The translations under genes and the position numbers were made by a program. From Cylicocyclus nassatus (Eukaryota > Nematoda > Chromadorea > Rhabditida > Strongylidae): a stretch of 64,000 nucleotides of DNA. The notes beneath the pieces were generated by a model. The model ran no database searches. It saw only the letters and a program-made list of their open reading frames with translations, and was not told where the DNA came from. The DNA is taken from the NCBI GenBank assembly GCA_958299035.1, contig CATQJL010000305.1:36221733-36285732 (forward strand), read 5' to 3'. This document shows, one piece after another, positions 1 through 12,100 of the stretch (position 1 is its first letter; the number at the start of each line of letters is the position of its first letter).

Positions 1-170
1 ATAAGAATATTGAAGTCCTTGACTGAAAATAAAGCACATGAAAAAAATTTGTCAGTCTGACAGTTCCAAGGACCCATAAGAATCCAGATGACCATATACT
101 AGCTTTGATCTGTTATGAAGCGTAATAGCCTAACGACACGGCGACTCCGAACAGCACCAAGGCAGAGATA

Positions 171-596
171 AGGGATCGTTCAGACCGCGCCGGAACCCGC
201 CCAAACTCGCCCGAATACGTCCGAATCCGCCCGAATATTTCCAAACGCCCAAACCCGCCCAAATACGTCCAAACCCGCCTGAACCGCCAAAGCGCAGCAG
301 GTTGCATGCAAATTGGCATATTGGAGCACGCGTGCGATTGATCCTTCTAATATGGGAGTAGTTGCAAAAGAAGATCGGTATGTAACGTCGAGCTACGTGT
401 GACTGAGATAATGCACTACGCGAGCATTATTCCACGCCTGCTCCAATATGCCAATTTGCCGCATATCCGCTGCACTTTGGCAGTTCCAGCGTTCAGGCGG
501 GTTCGGACGGATTCGGACGTATTTGGGCGAGTTTGGGCGGATTTGGACGTATTCGGGCGGGTTTGGACGGATTCTGGCGCGGTCTGAACGATCCCT
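171..596. mobile_element. Foldback element with short-period repeats
   Basis: The left end (171-180) and right end (587-596) are inverse complements, and complementarity continues inward on both arms. Each arm contains a run of degenerate 10-12 bp steps built on CCCGAAT or CCAAAC (left) and TTCGGACG or TTTGGGCG (right). Towards the centre a segment containing CAAATTGGCATATTGGAGCA (about 309-328) is mirrored near 440-460. It looks like a nonautonomous DNA transposon whose arms expanded by slippage. No transposase frame is present. Confidence 0.75.
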
Positions 597-1262
597 AAGA
601 ATGTTTGCAGAACATATGCCCTTTCCTCTTATTAATTGATATAGAACTCGACATAAAAAAACTGCAGCAAGAAATCGGCTAGAAAATGAGATAAGATTAT
701 TACTGGCCCAGTAAAAAGAAGGCTATTATCTGGGAAACACTGATACATGGACTTTTGGAAGCAAAAGGAAGAGAAAAAGTTTATACATGTATGTTTTTCT
801 TGCATATTCGGTTGTGGGGTTAGCAGCCAACGCTATATGATTTGTACAGTTCTTTTGGTCCTCTCACCAATAGTTCTACGTCGCGATAATGAAACTAGAG
901 GCTTACGTTTTCATTTACTGCCTGCCATTTCCTTATCAGCGTGACATACGATAGGTGGTCACTTTGCTTGAATTTATTGGAACTTTTATGACTATCGCTA
1001 GGATTTTTTGAAGAAACTTTGTCAGATAAGTACTTTATCCGTAATTTGTGCTTCGAGGAAATCTTTAGCCTTGTACGAATTCGCTTTTCTTCCCATTTTG
1101 TAGTACGTATCCGGAACGAAGTTTCAGGATTATAGATGTTATTGTCCGTTTATAATTTTTAGCAGTTCCTCTGTCTTATTCAGTTTGAGTGCAGTTTGTA
1201 GGATGGAGCCTTCTTGCACCATAAATACCCCGTTTTCGAAATCTCAGCTATCCTTAAAAAGC

Positions 1263-1452
1263 TGATGTGGCAATTTCTATATCACAATCAGAGGTCTTGA
1301 TTTGCATCTGTCAAGATAATGAAAAAAATGATTTTCTAGTAATTTTATGAAAAAGATGATGTGGCAATTTCTATATCACAATCAGAGGTCTTGATTTGCA
1401 TCTGTCAAGATAATGAAAAAAATGATTTTCTAGTAATTTTATGAGTAAGAGA
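1263..1452. repeat. 95-bp tandem duplication
   Basis: A segment beginning GATGTGGCAATTTCTATATC occurs at 1263 and again at 1358. The copies are almost identical until the second diverges near its end. No coding content is evident. It is probably a recent slippage or unequal-exchange duplication. Confidence 0.9.
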
Positions 1453-1504
1453 TGATGCGAAGCTCTGAAAAATAAATTTGGTACAACTCAAAATCTACTC
1501 TATC

Positions 1505-1690
1505 ATGTCAACCCATACAACGAAAGGTAAAAACCAAAGTTCAGCAGAAATCAACATGCCTGAGGTCTGCCTTTCCGCTGCAGAAAACCTCGAGGCCATG
1601 ACTGCTAGGATGGAGGAGGATTGTCGCATTGAGTGCGATCTAGCTCAGTCACTGGTTCCTGTTTTTGAATTTTCATATTTGTCTGAAAAA
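1505..1690 (+). other. Possible coding fragment, unrecognised
   Basis: The + frame beginning with ATG at 1505 reads about 60 residues of natural-looking composition, including a Cys/Glu-rich stretch (EEDCRIEC), before running into AT-rich sequence. No family was recognised. The EOGT N-terminus is accounted for by the exon at 3106, so this is not needed for that gene. It could be an exon of an unseen upstream gene, a decayed gene, or chance. Confidence 0.2.
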
Positions 1691-2255
1691 AAAAGAAACA
1701 TTCTAGAACAATCCTATAGGACTAAAGTAGAATTTTCTGTCTGTTCGCTGTATATTTCTATGCACCTCTAACTCAATTGCTTTAGAAAGCTCGAAAACTA
1801 CTACTTCTTTTCCGCACTTGTGTAGGCAGCCTATGTTTAATGTGCTCGATTGAGCCTGCTTGATTGTATGCTTATACTACCTGTGGACGTTGTCAGCTTC
1901 CAAATGAGTAAGGCTCACTTGGTTACGTATAAAGATTTTATTACGACTTCTACAATTTTGACTAGCCTTTTCTGGCAGCTGTCTAAAAGCGAACTTTTAC
2001 GGCTCCACCCCATCGTTTCCAACTTTCTATATAGGTAATCACGTTTGAAAACTAGAAAGCTTAGAATTATTGTCGTTACCTACCGCAAAGCATAGATACC
2101 ATTGAGCTCTAGCTGCTGTTTGTAATACGGCGTACATTCGGATTTCCAAATGAGCATAAGTGGTGCCGTTTCTGAACAAAAGATGAGCCGTCGCAACAGA
2201 ATGCGCAATCAACCCGCTCAGGTTGAAGCAAAGGGTGAATAGTCATCATCTCATT

Positions 2256-2270
2256 CCCCCCCCCCCCCCC
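2256..2270. repeat. Poly-C tract (15 C)
   Basis: A run of fifteen C. Similar runs occur at 9637-9651 (15 C) and 12475-12485 (11 C), and a run of 12 G lies at 17021-17032. Such homopolymers are sequencing-sensitive. Confidence 0.95.
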
Positions 2271-3070
2271 AGTTGCTGTATGCATGTACTGTAAAAATGA
2301 TGAAAAAAATAAAAATGTTCGTTGCGCAATGCCGATATGAGTTATTGATAAGGTTCTGCTCAATCTTCAATTCTGTCCACTGGACATCCTTTCAAAATTT
2401 TTTATTTCATTGTTAATATGATATCAAGTAGGCAATTTTTCCGAGTTTCACTGAGAAGAACTTTACTTGCATCAACTTAGAAAATCTTTTCTCATGGCTA
2501 ATTATTGTGCTACTAACCATAAGTGCCCACTGTGGTTAGCCTTTTCCTCTTTTGGTTTCGTTGAATCTGATCAACATTTTGTACAATTTACATCATTGTA
2601 GGCTGTGGTATTTTGGTTCTTCAAGTGGAAACTTTAGGAAGGCTAGGTCATTGCTGTAGCTCATGAAACTAATCCCCAGCGAATTGCGAGCTCGAACATT
2701 CGCCCATACCGTATATTTCCTAGTGAATCAATTTGTGTTTCCCAGTAGTTCACTTGGCAGTTCGGAGTTGAAGTTAATCATCAGACTGAACTGCCCTGAG
2801 CTAACTTAAAATCAATTAAAATCAATTAACTTTCAATCATTACCCACGCGAGAAGTTTATTTATTACTCAAATTTGCTAGACATAATTTTGCCTTTGTCT
2901 ACATTGCCTCTGAATGGTCTTTGTTTTCTCAAAATGATTTATGGTAGCGTCTTTCGCTTAAGTCCGCGATTTTCGTAAACATATGAAAAATTTGGAAATT
3001 TCACCTGATATTGAAAGTCTAGCCTCTCTACTCAACTGACTTGATCAAATCGGCTTTTGTCATTTGTAAA

Positions 3071-3082
3071 GCCTTTGTTCCA
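3071..3082 (+). promoter_or_regulatory. Candidate spliced-leader acceptor of EOGT
   Basis: The pyrimidine-rich stretch GCCTTTGTTCCAG ends at 3082, 23 nt before the chosen EOGT start codon. In nematodes many mRNAs receive a spliced leader just upstream of the AUG, so this is a plausible trans-splice site. If used, the leader would also carry an out-of-frame AUG at 3098 that opens a 9-codon ORF ending at 3127, overlapping the main start. This is inference from position and consensus only. Confidence 0.4.
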
Positions 3083-3105
3083 GCCTTCCTCTCACTAATG
3101 GAGCT

Positions 3106-6100
3106 ATGTTTTATTACTCAATCCTAGCCGTGCCCGTCATCTCAGGTTTGCTGACAGATCTCAATTTACCCCCTAATCTGCTTGAGTATGCAGTTAGGAG
3201 TAATCCTGAATTGAAGAGGAACTGCCAAGACAACGATTGTCAACTAGATGTGCGTTACAACACTTTTTGCTTCTAACACTTTCTGCCGATGTTCGAATTT
3301 CTAGAGTAGCATCCTTTTTAATGGTCGGTGTTGGGGATATGAAGACGGTTGCGCATATGAGAACTCATACTCGGCTGAGCTGGGTTGGCCAATATGTAAA
3401 TCGCCATCAAAACGGTGAATACATTTTTTGTGGAAGACCCCTCAAGGTCTATTTTGATACTTCCAGTGACCAATTCTACAAGCAAGGTGATTTTGGTTAC
3501 ATTGCTGGATTCAAACCAACAAATACCATCTGCCATTCATCTACGGAGGTACCTATATCATTTTGCTGCTCATTTTTTCGCTAAGTGACAAATATCGTAA
3601 GCACTTTTCGCTGACAATAAGAGTTGGCATCATATCATTACGTTTGCTTAGGAACAAAGCCGGTTGCAATGTTCGGAGGATCTCCGCCATTGTGTTGGGC
3701 GGAACATCTTCATTCATTTCAAATCATGGAAACCTCAAAATTCCAAACGGTAGACAATTTTGGGAAGAGTATTTGAGTTTTTGCACAAATAGATGTCCCC
3801 TTAGGTATCGCGAAGATATAATCCAACCAGGAGAAGTTGGAGGCAACTGCGAAAAGTTTTATCCCGAAGTACTAAAGGAGAATATGAATGAAAAAGGCTA
3901 CCTAAGAAGTTGGTATGAAATTAGACAACCAGATAAATGCATCAAAAACCGTAGCATATTTCAGGGCCGATGAGTTGCAGCACTTTGAATCTTCCCCTGA
4001 ATTTTCTGTCGACTATGAACACTGCAATGTGATCTTCGAACGACCCACCATCGTCATGAAATTGGACGCTTCTGTGAATATGTATCATCACTTCTGCGAT
4101 TTTGTCAATCTCTACGCTTCGCAACACATCAATGGATCATTCAGCCAACAGGTAGCATTAACTAGCGAAAAAAAGAGTTTGGAGACAATGTCCAAACAAA
4201 AGTGAATATCTGGAAGTTTTTCTTCTGTGGGATTATTGAGAAATCTTGACCGAGCCGTCACCCGAGCTGCAGCTCTTTGATTTATCCATGGTCAAGGTTT
4301 ACTCTAAACTCCAGCCCTAATTTACCTCGCTGAGCGAACCAGCGTCCTTGGTTACTGTGGAGAGACGGTATTGTACCGGAATTTACAGTCAAATTGCTTG
4401 GCCACGGTGAAATGAGCTGCAGCTTGGGCATTGCTTACCTTTTCGGTATCCACAAAAGTAGTCTACGTACCTGGGACTGCCTGGACCCTATTGTTGGTGC
4501 AAAGTTTTACAAGAAGTTCTCTTCGTAATTTTTCAAAGCATAATCATTGCACTAATCAAAAGAGGATAAGCTTTACAGCCTGGATCAAATTTCTTTTTTT
4601 GGCATATTACAACGATACAAGTCGATCAAAAGAAACAATTGGGCTTTTTCGAATTTCGGTCGCTAAATTTGCTAAATGTCCATTGGAATCTATTCCAATC
4701 TTGTTTTTGCAGAATATATTCATGTTGACCGAATAGTCCTAAAAATAGCTATGTTTTCCATTTTTCAATTAAGCTTTCCATTTTGATCGTTGTATTTTAC
4801 AAAAGGCTCTTAATTCGGTAAGCTTTTCAAGTATTTGGAATGTATTTTTTGTAGCAAAAGCTGCATTACGAAGAATATTTTCAAGTTGATTTTGCAGGTC
4901 GATGTAGTTTGGTGGGATACTCATAGTGGTGGCTTTGTCGATGCTTTTTTCGGTGACACCTGGAAAGCTTTTTCCGATTCTAAGCCTGTCGAATTGGCAG
5001 CTCTTGCTGGACGTCGCGTATGCTTCAAAAACGTACTTCTACCGCTTTTGGCTAGACAACGTTTTGGACTTTACTACAATATGCCTTTGGTGAGAAGCAA
5101 GCCGGCAAGCTCTATCCAAATACTATCGTTAAGGTGGAAGGATGTTCTGGATCGGGGTTAATGCATGCCTTTGCTCATCACCTTCTCTACCGCCTAAACA
5201 TCTCACAAACGGGACCGCTCCTAGATAGTGTGCGATTAACTATATTATCAAGAAGCACAAAGTTTAGAAGGATACTTAACTTAGACGAGGTAGGTGAATA
5301 GCTGCTTGTTTCTGCAGAATTTATGGGAAGATGTAGGTGTAATTTGTATGCAGAAACCGTAGCAAAGTACCAAAGACGATAGTATCACATCTGAATTGAA
5401 ATTCCACATTTTATGCACATGTTTATCATCTTCAACTTAGAAAATAGTATTGCTATAGGTAGCCGACATTTCTCGAATTCACTAAGAACCTCTACAAATT
5501 TTTTCTCAATTCGCGAAGAAAACTCGAAGGTTTTTTTTCGTTGTCTGCTGGGTTTTCTATGAAAATATCCACATGTATACATACACGTTTTTTCCGCAAT
5601 TTTTGAGGTCTGGAAAATTTTGTTAGTAATGACTAGCACTACCGAAATTGGGGGTCTCACTGCGGTGGTGTCGGAAAATGAACTGCAAATTTTTCAATGG
5701 TCTATATGGATAATAAGATAGTGCTAGTGACTGCCTACATGAATCAATGAAGTTTCAAAGTTATAAAAATCAAATCACCTTTGTAAAACTTTGGCACATG
5801 CTTGTTGACATCTGTATTAGACATTCAGCTGCAAGCGTGTAAATCTCTTAGGAAACTACTCATTGATTTTGAAGGGTCTTGCCACACCACGAGCCTTCAC
5901 TTTAAATGATTTATTCATATTATCTCCCATATCATCTTCATAAAGTATCGGTCATTGATTGATTTTTTCGCAATCTGACCATCTACATCTGTGGAATGTG
6001 TGTGTAGTTTAGAGGCTTCTGAGGTCCTGACGTCAGCAGCGGCCTCAGCTATACCTATCTCTCTCTCATACTTGCTGCGTCCGAGTACCGCTTGTTTGTA

Positions 6101-9100
6101 CGCCGACGGAAGCGTTCTCCGTTTCGTCGTCGCTAACATCACGTACTTGTCGCAGCTCGATTGGCACCAGAATTCTCTGAAACCAGCCCAAAATAAAAAA
6201 TCCTCCCTTTCCCTTTTGTGAAAATTTTCTTTTCAATAATATGTTGGTTATCCCTTGCCGCCCCAGAATAATTTCAAAAAGATACACTTTCAGACAATTT
6301 GCTCATTATGCTTAGCTCTCTCTGATGAAAAAAAAAAAGCGGATTCAAGCCAGTAAGATCGCGGCAATGTAACGATTCTGCCGAATGGAAGTAAGAAGCA
6401 AGTTTTTCTTCCAAGTTTTTGCATAGCTATCCTTCCTTGATAACATCCTTCGAAATGGATAGATTTTTTGAGGGAAAGAAGAATGTACCTTTAGAGGCTA
6501 ATATTTCTATTGTATGCTACCATAAACGCCCCGGTTCGGAGTAGAAAATCGAGGTCGAAGTGACCCTTTCGAATGAGATGTGCAACATTTCTCAGGGAAC
6601 CGAACATGATTCCAAATATTAGGTCGTTCCGAAAGTTCTTTCCGTTTTTTCAACTATCGTGAAAACACGTGGAACGAAGAAAGAGAAACGCTTCAAGCAC
6701 TTTCCGACGCAGCTTTTCTTCCTCTTTTCAACTATCATATTCCTGTGCCGCTCGCTCTTGTGGTCAGTGAGATAATAGCTGAAATTTCGGACCCATGGTT
6801 TTACCATGTCCAACTTTGGCAATTTTTCACTATCTTCTTTTTCGACTTGGGGATTAGCTTTGATAGCAGTCGGGTAGAGTAAACAAAGTTCAATATTATG
6901 CAATTTTCCGGCATCTACAGTTGGCCTCAAAACATTTTAACAATTATTTTTCTGATGCTATCAAATTCCACTTCTGTGGATGCCAGAAGCCATAGAACAT
7001 AAAACGGCGCACAACTAAGGTGTCATTCGATGCAGCTTTTTCTCGTCTTTCTGATGAGTGCTTTTTCTTCTTGGTTTGTGGGATCTTTGGCGATAAAATT
7101 TCCATAAATCTTGATTTTGAACCCGCCTCACGATGTTCCCGCGAAATGCGAAATCTTATATTTCGAAGCGGTAAACGCTCAGTTACTTTGTAAAAATAGT
7201 GTACAATCATAAACGACTTTTGAAAGTTTCGAAAACCGAAGATTTGTTGATGTTCAGAGCGTTTGTGTGTTTTGTGACTTTGAAAAAGTGAAGACTTCTG
7301 GAAAAGTTGTCTCAAAAATAATGAGAAGCCAGCTGAAATTGCCAAAAAATTGCATTGCATTGCACTTTGTTTACTCTATCCGACTGCTATCAAAGCTTTT
7401 CCAAAAGTCAAAAAAGAAGATAGTGAAAAATTGCCAAAGTTGGACATGGTAAAAACCATAGGTCCGAAATTTCGGCCATTATCTCACTGACCACAAGAGC
7501 GAGCGGCACAGGAATATGATAGTTGAAAAGAGGAAGAAAAGCTGCGTCGGACATTGCCTAAAGCATCTCTCTTTCTTCGTTCCACGTGTTTTTATGATAT
7601 GATGAAAAAACGGAAAGAACTTTCGGAACGACCTAATATATTTTCTTTTTCTGCTGTGCTCCTCTGAACGCCAAGTTATATGTTTTTGGAGCAGAGGTGA
7701 ATGCATACACAGATAAAATCAGTTGTCAAATTTCCTCCGGTCCTCAAATATGGCAATGGTGAATACGAGGATACTGAAAAAAAAGTATTTAACGCATGAG
7801 CTCTTGCAACTCAATACTGGCCATTATGAAGGCTTTGATAATTTTGGTCCGTAGTAGTTGCTCGTTCAATTCTTCGATAAAAAACGCTTTTAACATAGCA
7901 TTCACAAAAGCACAGCATTTATCGATTATAAATTAGAATTGACCTTTAATGCGCCTCAGAGCGATATAGATCTCTTTAGGAAGAGCTAATTCCTAAAAAA
8001 ACACTTTCCTTGGGAGTGCATTTGAAAATTCATGAGAAGATGACATTGTCATAAAATGGCCTCTGACGCAGATTATTTGCAATTCAAAACAAATAATTTT
8101 TTCTGCCAGAACTCACAATTGTCTTTCCCAAACCTGTATTAAAGTTAGGGGCTTATCAAGAGTTTTTGATTTTAATGACATATCTCGTAGTCAAAAAAAC
8201 AGTTGCGCGCTCAAACGATAGGCTGAACGAAGGAATCAAAATAAGATTATCGCGGGATTCAGAAATAATGCTTTCTACTAAATTTGAAGCAAGTGCACTC
8301 GACCAGAAGTAGCCGTAAATTCGCGTAAACGTGAATTCGCTGCAAAGATATTGTGTATAGTTGTGTTAGATCTTTTTCTTTTTCTCAAAACGTCACTGTA
8401 GTGTTTTGCTGATATGTTTATTTCATCCATCCGGCAAATGAGCTTAAAATGGATCATTTGTGGAAAAAATGAGGAAATGTGTAGTCGTTATTCAAACGCC
8501 GCCTTTTGGGATAGATGTAAACTGTTTTCGCAAATTTCTACTCAGAGCTTTTTTGTTTGTGCGGAGAAACGGCTTTAAATGCGCAAACACAGTAACTTAG
8601 TGACTTACCTGATGTCCGAGTTGTGGTTCGCTCAGGAAGTAGCCGTGAGTTACTTTCTCTTCACTTAGGGATTGCAAATTCCCATACAGTAAGAAAACGA
8701 TAATAGCCGCTGCTATAGCTGGAACGAAGTCTTTTAAGACAAAACGAAGTTAACCGGTGTTTTTCCTACAAGGCTATAGCCACTCGCGTGGTACTAAAAG
8801 ATCCGAAAAAGAAGCCATAATTCTTGGTATTGCCTGCTGACGCGGCTATAAATCTTCACAACACCCGGTTTCGTTCTTTGGCGTTTTTCTAGAACTCCGC
8901 GAAACAAATGGGACCGTGATAAACGGAGCGTCAACTCGTCATTTGCACTTCCGATTCGCCCTTGCGATGAAATATGAGACTGAGATTTAGCACTTACCAT
9001 GGATTGGAGCGAATATCATTTGCAGAGAGTACATCGCTATCCGAGTGCTCGTCACAACACGATTTTCCTTAGCGCCTATACGCTCGAGGTACTTGTCCTC

Positions 9101-12100
9101 GTTATTCACCAGATATGCCGTCCAAAAGAATAATGAGACGCTTTGTACAAACGATAACGATGCGGCTATGCAGCTAGCTATCTGAAATACTTTCAATATT
9201 AGAAGCTTTTTCGGTTTTGAAGAAAAATTGCTGGGTTGTTGAATGTTGTGCAGCATTGAAAATAATTTAATAAAGCCAGTAGGGTGATATACAAACGAAG
9301 GATTTAGAATCAACTTTTTTTTTTTAGAAAAAGTGGCTTTTCCCAGTTGTATCAAAATATGTCAACAAGCAAATCAGTGAAATGTTATGAAGGAGTGAAA
9401 ATGGATCGCGAATTTTTTTCATGTTGTCTATGCATAATAAAAAGGATGCTATTTGTTTGTACTTCAAATTTTAAATAACTTCGAGTTTCTCAAAATCGAA
9501 TGAGCATTTAAATATTTTTAGGGAACTTTTGATGAGGGGGCTATAGGTCCGCAAAAGCTCAAAAATTTCCAAAAGCAAATTTGGAGCGTTTAGTCACTGT
9601 CACTGCTATGTACCTTTCGTTCGAGAAAGTCTCCGTCCCCCCCCCCCCCCCACCCGCTCCCCTCCTCCATCATGGAAATCTGTGCGAAGGTTGTTGCTAC
9701 TTATTCATTTAATTGATATCAATACTCATTGTGCACAATGATTGCAAAAATAAATGAGATTGATCTAAAAAAAAAACATCGAATAAGGATACTGCGAAAA
9801 AATGCTACATGAACACTAACAATTTGTCAAGCTCAAAAATCGCGCATCTCAACGAAATTAGGCCAAAAAGGTACGAATAAGTGATAGATTATTATGGAAG
9901 CTAGTACGGTTGTAGCAAACACTCTATTCTACCTAAAGGAAATTTTCTTCACTTCGAAAAAATTATTTATCGGACGCGACTTTTGTTTACTGCTCGAAAT
10001 GTGGCGAAAGTGATAGGGTTTACAACTTGTTGTTGACTCCATTCTACAAACTATCAAATTACAAGGCTGCAATTTTGCTGAATTTCTGAACCCTTCATTA
10101 TAGGTGTTACTACCTGATACTTCTTAAATATTTTTCAAGGTGAACGTTGTTGATTCTCGCAAGTACTCACCAGCCATCCTCGTGTGGGTCGGCATTTGCA
10201 GAATACAGTTACCACTATAGCATTACATAACATCAAACAACCAACAACTAGAGCAATATAGTAAGGGCACCCGTCATAAAACACGCAAATGATAGCAAAT
10301 ATGATCTGTAATAGTGAATGTTGGAAAAGAAAATCTGGGAAGCGCTTCAAGTAGAAAAAGTCTAGCAAGGGAAGCTTGTTTAGTCGAATGGCCTTTTTGG
10401 ATGAGATGTTTACCATATTGAAGGACATAAAACGCTGACTTCAAACATGCCTTCCTTATCTGCAGAACATCCATGGACAAAGAGTTATGAGCGTTTTTAG
10501 AGCCAAAAATTGAATGTGCATTTTGTAAAAATTGAATTATTAAAAAATCTTATTACCTCAAATGATGCAACCAAGTGCGACATATTTTTTAATTTAGAGT
10601 ATTTTTTGATCAAAGTGCTCTGATGATCACTGCTCCATTGAAAAGCTAGAAAAATTGTTACGGTTATTTTTGTCCTACCTGCACATTCAATTTTTTGCTC
10701 TTATAAGCTCTCATAACTCATCGTCCATAAACGCTCTGCGCATAAGGAAGACAAATTTGGAATCAGCATTTTATGCCCTTCAATATGGTGTAAACCCATC
10801 TAAAAAGGTCACTTCGACTAAACATGCTTCCCTTGTAAGTAGGGGCTTGTCATCGAATGAATTTTCTGAATCGCCCAGTCGTGCAACATAATTTGTTTGT
10901 TCGTGTTCTGTTATATGGTACTGTGATGTAGTCAACGAACACTATAGAATTTGAAGATTTCTAATAACAGGGCTTAAATACTTTTAGAGAATTTTCTTCT
11001 TCTGGAAGCAAAATTTTATAGCTCAGCCAATCCACATTTGCTAAAAGTCCTCTATTCCGCTGATCGCTTTGTGTTTGTCATAAATAGTGATAAAGATCAG
11101 CTGAAGTTTTTCCTATTTACAAAACTCACCACTTGAATTGCACTAGCAAAAGCTATAAGACTCAAAGTCAGGAGTGTTCGAGGATCAGCAGTGAGCACAT
11201 GATTCGTAAGAAGCTGCTCTACCTAAATTTTTGAGATTTTTCGATCTAGAAAGTATCTTATCAAACAATCTTACATGGTATGATGGCGTCATATTTGTAA
11301 ATTTTGAACCCATACTATCAGCCATTGCAAACGGTTGGACGTTCATCGTTGTTCGAACTGAAATGAGAACCTTGCTCAGTTAAATGTGTAATCTGAAAGG
11401 TGAGAACACTTCGCACGTTTATCTGCTTTCCAGCACTTCTGCCACATTTCAAAGAAAGCAAAAGGTGAAGCCATTTATGCGTTTTGCCATCGCTTTTGAT
11501 AAAATCGTATTATCATCCTTACGTTGCGAAAAACTACTAGCAAAGCACCAAAGGTCTGCCAAAATGATATCTAACGATAAGTCAATTATATGTACCACTT
11601 TGCTACTGTAACCCTGCCTGGAATCGGTTTGGTCAAAACTGAGTCCGTCTTGGTCTCTTTGGTATTGGTACTCGTGTAGCACTACAATCAAGTTTGGGTT
11701 TCGAAGCCTGAGAACTGGAAAATGAACTCTTCTTAGAACTTTTATAAACAGGGTGTCCCAAAAGCATATATGTATACACTGCTTGATCGTTGATATTCTT
11801 TTCCCAAGAAGTCTTTCGCCTATTTTTAGGCACCATTCTGTAGAGCTGGCTTCAACTCAGATTTACAGTACGAAGCGAATCACTCATCGCTCTATAATAC
11901 TGTAGGATTAGGTAGAAACTCCAAGCAGGATTTTGAGTCATTAAGGGTCCTATTTTGTCCTATTTTGCCTCAGAAAGCAAACAAATAACCTGCAAACTTT
12001 TGTACTAGGCTAATTCGAGCCGACAAAACCAAAATGAAGTTTGCACTTTACCGCAATGCTTCCTTAGCAAGTTATGCCAGGTAAACCGCAATAGCTGTTT

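Larger units (their letters stand above)
1..3081. other. 5' flank of EOGT, no firm gene
   Basis: No gene could be supported here. The stretch holds a foldback element (171-596), a 95-bp tandem duplication (1263-1452), a 15-C run (2256-2270) and AT-rich sequence. One open stretch near 1505-1690 has coding-like composition and is listed separately. The upstream promoter of EOGT must lie in this interval, but I see no diagnostic motif. Confidence 0.6.

Noticed and set aside
3563..3973. Single long exon covering the open frame at 3563-3973
   Set aside because: The family match switches frame three times here. Splitting it into exons 3652-3749 and 3805-3912 with 52-55 nt introns restores [23 protein letters not shown] and LRSWADELQ in order.
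6619..7706. Open frames within 6619-7706 as genes
   Set aside because: They fall on the arms of the foldback element and appear in mirrored pairs.
8794..9000. Extra exon of the nested gene (open frame after the 8998 donor)
   Set aside because: The consensus donor GTAAGT at 8997, and a phase-perfect join to the exon at 8730 that completes the last membrane segment, make this stretch intronic.
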